Positions 59,269-64,000 of a stretch of 64,000 nucleotides of DNA are shown piece by piece. Below the pieces are notes generated by a model. The model saw nothing but the letters and a program-made list of their open reading frames with translations, was not told the DNA's origin and did no database searches. Made by a program: the position numbers and the translations under genes. The stretch is from Hansschlegelia quercus (GTDB lineage: Bacteria > Pseudomonadota > Alphaproteobacteria > Rhizobiales > Methylopilaceae), in assembly GCF_004310425.1 (NCBI RefSeq), contig NZ_SIUB01000004.1:186001-250000 (forward strand), in the 5' to 3' direction. The stretch's first letter is position 1. Every line of letters begins with the position of its first letter.

Positions 59269-61896
59269 ATGAGGACGAAACCCAAGATGAGCATCGACGC
59301 GAGCGCGCCGTTCGAGGCCGCGACGGCAAGAAGCAACGCGCTCGGCGCGTTGATCGGCCGCGCGCGGCGGCTGCTTGCCGACCGCTCCGACACCGCGGTC
59401 GCCCAGAAGGCGGCCGGGGGCGCGTTCCTCATCCGCATCGTCAACGCCGTCATCGCCTTCGCATCGCAGATCCTTCTGGCGCGCTGGATGGGCGACGCGG
59501 AATACGGCGTCTACGTCTATGTCTGGACCTGGGTGCTGCTGCTCGGCGGCACGACCAGCCTCGGCCTCGCCTCGGCGCCGCAGCGCTTCATCCCGGAATA
59601 TGCCGAGAGCGGCCAGCACGGCCTGCTGCGCGGCTTCCTGCTCGGCAGCCGCCTAATGGCGATGGCGACCTCGACGGTCATCGCGGCGATCGGACTCGCG
59701 GGGATCTGGCTGTTCTCGGAACATCTGAACAGCTGGGCGGTCGTCCCGCTCTACCTCGCGATGGTCTGCATCCCGCTGTACGTGCTGACCGACGTTCAGG
59801 ATGGCATCTCGCGCACCTACAATTGGATCGACGTCGCGCTGGCGCCGGCCTTCTTCGTCCGCCCGATCCTGATCCTGCTGCTGCTGGGCGCCCTGAGCTC
59901 GCTGAGCTTCGCGCCGACCGCGACGACCGCGATGGCCGCGACGATCGTCGCCACCTGGGCGACGGCGCTGGCGCAGCTCGCGATGCTCGAGCGCCGGCTT
60001 AAGACAAAGACGGTCGCCGCCCCGCGCGCTTATGCGCCCAAGACCTGGATGAAGGTGTCGCTGCCGATCTTCATGGTCGAGGGCTTCTACCTGCTGCTCG
60101 CCTATACCGACGTGATCGTGCTCTCCGCCTTCCGCGAGCCGCACGAGGTCGGCGTCTACTACGCGGCGGTGAAGGTGATGTCGCTGGTCGCCTTCGTGTC
60201 CTTCTCGGTGTCGGCCGCCGTCGCGCATCGCTTCACCGAATACGCCGTGGCCGGCGATCGCGAAAAGCTGTCGACGATGGTGATCGACGCCGCGCGCTGG
60301 ACCTTCTGGCCCTCGCTCGGCGGCTCAGTCATCGTGCTCGCGCTCGGCTGGCCGATCCTGTGGCTGTTCGGCGAGAACTTCACGGCGGGCTATCCGCTGC
60401 TGTTCGTCATCGCGATCGGCTTGCTCGCCCGCGCCAGCGTCGGGCCGCTCGAGCGGCTGCTGAACATGCTCGGTGAGCAGAACCTGTGCGCCGGCGTCTA
60501 CGCCTCGGCCTTCGTGCTGAACATCGCGCTCTGCGTTCTGCTCGTGCCGGCCTTCGGCGCCATGGGCGCGGCCGCCGCGACCGCTTCGACCCTCGTGATC
60601 GAGACCGTGATCCTGTTCACGCTGACCCGCCGCAGGCTCGGCCTCGGCGCCCTGCCGTGGACCGCGCGTCAGCCTTATGTCCCGCGCGAGGTTCCCGGAG
60701 ACGCCATGACTGCCGCGAACGCGCTTCCCCTAGACCTGGCCGCGCCGATCGAACGGCAGGCGGTTTCTCCTCTGGACTTCAGGCTGGTCACCATCGCCGA
60801 ACTCGGCCGCTCCCACGCCGCCTGGGATGATCTCGCCGCCCGCGCTCTGGAGCCGAACCTGTTCTGCGAGGCGGATTTCGCGATCCCGGCCTCCGCGATC
60901 AAGGCGGTCGGCGGGGCCGACAAGGTCCGCATCGCCACCGTCTGGGACGGCGACCGGCTGATGGCCGCCGCGGCAGTCGTCACCCGAGGCGCGCCGCCGA
61001 TCGCTGCGATGCTTTCGACCACCCCATGGGCGTTCTTTGGAGCGCTCGGCGCGCCGCTGCTCGATGCAGGCCAGCCGGTCCGCGCGGCTGAAGGCCTGCT
61101 GGACGGGCTCGCCCGCCGCGGCGACGCCGCCTTCCTGCTGCGCCTTCTGCCCGAGGGCGGCGCGACGGCGGCGGCGTTCCGCGAAGCTTGCGCCGCCACC
61201 GGCCGCAAGATCGTCCGTATCGACAGCCACGAGCGCGCCGCGCTTTCGACCGACGCCGCGGCCGAGGACTATCTGACGGAATCCCTGTCCTCGAAGAAGC
61301 TGAAGGAGCTGCGCCGGCAACTCCGCCGGCTCGGCGACGAGGCCCCGGTCACCTTCCGCGAGGCCCGCTCGGAGGAGGACGTCACGGCTGCGCTCGAACG
61401 CTTCCTCAAGCTCGAGACGCTCGGCTGGAAGGGCGAAAACGGCTCCGCCATGGCGAGCAATCCGGACCAGCTCGGCTTCGTCCGCGCGCTGTTCGCGGCC
61501 CGCGCCGCGAAGGGCTCGGCCCGCGTGATCGAGCTCTGCGTCGGCGAAGAGACCGCCGCCGCAGGCCTCGTTCTCACCGGCGGTCGTCAAGCCTGGTTCT
61601 ACAAGATCGCCTATGACGAGCGCTATTCGAAGTGCTCGCCCGGCGTGCAGCTCACGATCGAGCTGACGAAGCGCCTGATCGAGGATCCCTCGATCGATAC
61701 GGTCGACTCCACGGCCATCGCCAACCACCCGATGATCGACCACATCTGGCGCGAGCGGTTGGCGCTCGGTGACTGGATGATCGCCGTCCGCCCCCGCGCC
61801 GCCTCGCTGTTTGCGATCGCCGGCCTCGTCGAAACCTCGCGGCGGCGCGCCCGCACGCTCGCCCGCGATCTCTATCACCGCCTGAAGGACCGCTAA
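59269..61896 (+). CDS. Flippase fused to GNAT/CelD-like acyltransferase
   Basis: Protein of 875 aa made of two parts. Residues 50 to about 470 form a polysaccharide flippase of the MOP superfamily (Wzx/MATE-like) with 12-14 helices, from GAFLIRIVNAVIAFASQILLARWMGDAEYGVYVYVWTW to LVIETVILFTLTRRRLG. Residues about 500-870 form a soluble GNAT domain of the CelD/FemAB-like (Acetyltransf_6) type, with SSKKLKELRRQLRRLGDE, ETLGWKGENGSAM and VDSTAIANHPMIDHIWRERL. Such a fusion would couple modification and transport of an envelope glycan. ATG 59269 is used; ATG 59287, with GAGGA 11 nt upstream, is an alternative. The JmjC-like gene follows after 3 nt. Confidence 0.85.
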   Translation: MRTKPKMSIDASAPFEAATARSNALGALIGRARRLLADRSDTAVAQKAAGGAFLIRIVNAVIAFASQILLARWMGDAEYGVYVYVWTWVLLLGGTTSLGLASAPQRFIPEYAESGQHGLLRGFLLGSRLMAMATSTVIAAIGLAGIWLFSEHLNSWAVVPLYLAMVCIPLYVLTDVQDGISRTYNWIDVALAPAFFVRPILILLLLGALSSLSFAPTATTAMAATIVATWATALAQLAMLERRLKTKTVAAPRAYAPKTWMKVSLPIFMVEGFYLLLAYTDVIVLSAFREPHEVGVYYAAVKVMSLVAFVSFSVSAAVAHRFTEYAVAGDREKLSTMVIDAARWTFWPSLGGSVIVLALGWPILWLFGENFTAGYPLLFVIAIGLLARASVGPLERLLNMLGEQNLCAGVYASAFVLNIALCVLLVPAFGAMGAAAATASTLVIETVILFTLTRRRLGLGALPWTARQPYVPREVPGDAMTAANALPLDLAAPIERQAVSPLDFRLVTIAELGRSHAAWDDLAARALEPNLFCEADFAIPASAIKAVGGADKVRIATVWDGDRLMAAAAVVTRGAPPIAAMLSTTPWAFFGALGAPLLDAGQPVRAAEGLLDGLARRGDAAFLLRLLPEGGATAAAFREACAATGRKIVRIDSHERAALSTDAAAEDYLTESLSSKKLKELRRQLRRLGDEAPVTFREARSEEDVTAALERFLKLETLGWKGENGSAMASNPDQLGFVRALFAARAAKGSARVIELCVGEETAAAGLVLTGGRQAWFYKIAYDERYSKCSPGVQLTIELTKRLIEDPSIDTVDSTAIANHPMIDHIWRERLALGDWMIAVRPRAASLFAIAGLVETSRRRARTLARDLYHRLKDR

Positions 61897-61899
61897 GCC

Positions 61900-62853
61900 A
61901 TGACCGCAACCATCCGGGCCGACGCGGCGACTCTCGCCGCGAGCTATCCCACCCGCCACTTCCGCATCAGCCACGATCTCGCGAGCCACCCGCTGCTGCA
62001 GCTGCCGCGGCTGATCGAGCTCACCAAGGAGCTCGAGAAGGACCGGTTCGAGTACAATTCCGGCAAGCTCCAGCCGAACCAGAAGGCGGAGGACACTCCC
62101 CTCGTCGACCTCACGCCCGAGCAGGTCGTCTCCCAGATCGAGACCGCCGGCGCATGGATGGTGCTGAAGCGCGTCGAGAGCGTGCCGGCCTATCGCGCGA
62201 TGATGGAGGAGGCGCTGCTTTCGATCGCCAAGCAGCTTGGCTATGAGAGCCTCGACGGCGCCAGCTTCCGCGACATCGAAGGCTACATCTTCGTCTCGTC
62301 CGCGAATTCGGTGACGCCGTTCCACTGCGACAACGAAGACAATTTCTTCGTGCAGATCCGCGGCCCGAAGTTCTTCCACCTGTTCGATAATGACGACCGC
62401 TCCCTGGTCTCCGAGGAGATGCTAGAGAGCGCGCCGTCCAAGCACCGCAACCTGCCTTACGATCCCTCGTTCGAGGCCCGCGCCAAGGTCTACGACCTGA
62501 AGCCCGGCGAAGGCGTGTTCGTGCCCTACCAGGTGCCGCACTGGGTGCGCACGGGCGACGATTATTCGATCTCGATGGCGATCACCTGGCGCTCGGACGC
62601 CGTTGTCCGTCGCAACAAGCTGATCTTCATGAACGCCTGGCTGCGCGAGAAGGGCTATCCGCAGGCGGCCCCCGGCGTGAACGCCACGCTCGACGGCCTG
62701 AAGGTCGCGGCCTACACCGCCGCCCGTTCGGCGCTGGAGCCGCTCCGCCGCAACGAGACCATGCGCCGCCTGCTCCGCAGCGCGGTGTTCGGCAAGAAGG
62801 CGAACTACTATTACGAGGCGCAGAAGGCCGCGGAGCAGAAGAAGGCGGCTTGA
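61900..62853 (+). CDS. JmjC/cupin-like Fe(II)/2-oxoglutarate oxygenase family protein
   Basis: Protein of 317 aa. The pattern TPFHCDNEDNFFVQIRGPKFFHLF gives the first His and Asp of a 2-His-1-Asp iron site, and VFVPYQVPHWVRTGDDYSISMAITW gives the second His. The C-terminal RRNKLIFMNAWLREKGYP and the helix rich in Arg are outside the barrel. This is the JmjC/cupin_8 family, whose members hydroxylate proteins, sugars or small molecules with 2-oxoglutarate, and some of which are misnamed transcriptional regulators. Only 3 nt separate it from the flippase-GNAT gene, so a shared glycan or lipid modification pathway is plausible. Confidence 0.8.
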   Translation: MTATIRADAATLAASYPTRHFRISHDLASHPLLQLPRLIELTKELEKDRFEYNSGKLQPNQKAEDTPLVDLTPEQVVSQIETAGAWMVLKRVESVPAYRAMMEEALLSIAKQLGYESLDGASFRDIEGYIFVSSANSVTPFHCDNEDNFFVQIRGPKFFHLFDNDDRSLVSEEMLESAPSKHRNLPYDPSFEARAKVYDLKPGEGVFVPYQVPHWVRTGDDYSISMAITWRSDAVVRRNKLIFMNAWLREKGYPQAAPGVNATLDGLKVAAYTAARSALEPLRRNETMRRLLRSAVFGKKANYYYEAQKAAEQKKAA

Positions 62854-62882
62854 GCGAAACGCTCGACGCTTCGGACTGAGAC

Positions 62883-62984
62883 GTCATCCCGGACGGCCGA
62901 ACACGGCCGATCCGGGATCGTCCCCCGAAATGGCCCCTTTTTCTGCGTAAGATTCCGGCTCTCGCTTCGCTCGGCCGGGATGAC
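62883..62984. repeat. REP-like intergenic dyad with T-run
   Basis: Outer arms GTCATCCCGG (62883-62892) and CCGGGATGAC (62975-62984) enclose a second partly paired segment and a CCCTTTTTC tract at about 62935-62942. The GTCATCCCGG theme resembles the other element at 57973-58066. It could end transcription from the JmjC-like gene. Confidence 0.65.
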
Positions 62985-62986
62985 GG

Positions 62987-64000
62987 CTACTCCCGCTCCC
63001 TCAGCGCTTTCCGGATGACCTTGCCGCTGGTCGTCAACGGAATCTCGTCCACGAACTCCACCTCTCGGGGATATTCGTGGGCCGAGAGCCGGTCGCGAAC
63101 GAAGTGGCTAAGCTCTTCGCCCAGCGCCTCGCTCGGGTCGACGCCTGGCTTCAGCTGCACGAACGCCTTCACCACGCTCGTCCTGAGCGGGTCCGGCCTA
63201 CCGACCACTGCCGCGAGCGCGACCGCGGGGTGGCGAGCGAGGCAGTCCTCGATGTCGGCGGGACCGATCCGGTAGCCGGATGAGGTGATGACGTCGTCCT
63301 CCCTGCCAACGAAGCGGAAGAAGCCGTCAGCGTCGACCGCCGCCTGATCGCCGGTGCAGAACCACTCGCCTTCGAACTTGTCCGCGGTCGCTTCCGGCTG
63401 GCGCCAATAGCAGAGAAACATCACGGGGTCCGGCCGCCGGATGCGGATTTCGCCGATCTCGCCAAATGCCGCGCAGCGCCCGTCGCCCGTGAACACGCCA
63501 ACCTCGTGGCCGGGGCTGCTGAGGCCTGTGAAGCCCGGCCGCGAGGCCCCGTGGGCCGCCGACGAGACGATGACGTAGTTGCACTCTGTCTGGCCGTAGA
63601 CCTCGTTGACCGGAACACCGAGCGCCGTTCGCGACCACTCCCACGACGCCTCGCCCAGCCGCTCGCCGGCCGAGACCACGCTGCGCAGCCTGAGCCCCGT
63701 CGCCGGGCGCTCGACCCGCGCCATGAGGCGAAGCGCGGTCGGTGGGATGAAGGCCCGCGTGACGCCGGCTTCCGCCATCAGCACGAAGGCGCCCTCAGGG
63801 TCGAACTTGCTGGTGGGCTGGGCGAGCACGGGAACGCCGTCGTGGAGCGCGGGCATCATCAGGTTGAGCAGGCCGCCAGCCCAGGCCCAATCCGCCGGGG
63901 TCCAGGCGACGTCGCCTTCGGCCGGGAAACCCGCGTGGGTCAGGCGGAAGCCGGGCAGATGGCCGAGAAGCACGCGCCCCCCATGCAGCGCGCCTTTCGG
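62987..64000 (-). CDS. Acyl-CoA/acetyl-CoA synthetase-like AMP ligase (partial, 5' end outside window)
   Basis: C-terminal 338 residues of an ANL-superfamily acyl-CoA synthetase; the frame runs off the right edge of the window. Visible: the end of the P-loop region (PKGALHGGRVLL), HLPGFRLTHAGFPAEGDVAWTPADWAWAGGLLNLM, the YGQTE motif in VNEVYGQTECNYV, WFCTGDQAAVDADGFF with the Asp, FVGREDDVITSSGYRIGP and the C-terminal lysine in LTTSGKVIRKALRERE. The DVAWTPADWAW block and TSGKV end match acetyl/medium-chain acyl-CoA ligases rather than FAALs. A stop lies at 62987. The substrate is unknown. Confidence 0.85.
   Translation of the reverse strand, partial: PKGALHGGRVLLGHLPGFRLTHAGFPAEGDVAWTPADWAWAGGLLNLMMPALHDGVPVLAQPTSKFDPEGAFVLMAEAGVTRAFIPPTALRLMARVERPATGLRLRSVVSAGERLGEASWEWSRTALGVPVNEVYGQTECNYVIVSSAAHGASRPGFTGLSSPGHEVGVFTGDGRCAAFGEIGEIRIRRPDPVMFLCYWRQPEATADKFEGEWFCTGDQAAVDADGFFRFVGREDDVITSSGYRIGPADIEDCLARHPAVALAAVVGRPDPLRTSVVKAFVQLKPGVDPSEALGEELSHFVRDRLSAHEYPREVEFVDEIPLTTSGKVIRKALRERE

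Overview
The window is a 64 kb piece of a high-GC alphaproteobacterial chromosome, most likely from the Hyphomicrobiales (Rhizobiales). The support is a tRNA-His without G-1 and with A73, a suhB/MmgR-type small RNA beside an inositol-monophosphatase-family gene, the cell-cycle regulator CpdR, Irr-type iron boxes at bacterioferritin genes, two phasins, an NdvA/ChvA glucan exporter, a PodJ-like polar protein and a PdhS/PleC-type PAS histidine kinase. I cannot name the genus. There is no rRNA operon, CRISPR array, transposase, integrase or prophage. Two REP-like intergenic dyads are the only dispersed-repeat candidates.

Layout. 1-5 kb: aldo/keto reductase, small membrane transporter, tRNA-Val, cpdR, N-formylglutamate amidohydrolase, suhB-type sRNA, hisN, a DUF805 protein and an apparently frameshifted SEC-C protein. 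5-10.8 kb: MscS channel; a minus-strand run of His-rich CobW GTPase, WD40 protein and FAD enzyme; bfr and bfd, each with an iron-box dyad upstream. 11-15 kb: a four-PAS histidine kinase that has lost its phosphoacceptor His and its G2-box glycines, two phasins and tRNA-His. 15-22.8 kb: housekeeping genes (cupin, BrkB, M32 carboxypeptidase, ABC exporter, fpr, a GlcG-like protein with a sequestered ribosome binding site, cobF). 22.8-29 kb: ELM1-type, GT29-like and two GT4-type glycosyltransferases and a lipid-flippase-like ABC exporter.

29-40.4 kb is the most interesting part: a sphingolipid locus. Fatty acyl-AMP/ACP ligase, acyl carrier protein and serine palmitoyltransferase supply the long-chain base, and a bacterial ceramide-synthase-like acyltransferase would N-acylate it. 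A ceramide-kinase-like DAG kinase, a Tam41-like nucleotidyltransferase and a CDP-alcohol phosphatidyltransferase, linked by 4-nt start/stop overlaps, could build a phospho-headgroup. A divergent operon carries a HIT protein, an LptF/LptG pair, the acyltransferase and a MobA-like nucleotidyltransferase. No 3-keto reductase (CerR) is present. The GT4-ABC-ligase genes are co-oriented and closely spaced, so glycosylation and export of the same lipid is plausible but unproven.

40.4-46.5 kb is the four-gene ligase-associated DNA-damage module (ATP ligase, exonuclease, Lhr-like helicase, PdeM). 46.5-58 kb holds an outer-membrane barrel, a TauE/SafE-TIGR02186-DUF3429 group, a PodJ-like protein, NdvA, a ParB-fold protein and a D,D-carboxypeptidase. 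58-64 kb holds a second CobW GTPase, a flippase fused to a GNAT domain, a JmjC/cupin-like oxygenase and an acyl-CoA synthetase cut by the window edge.
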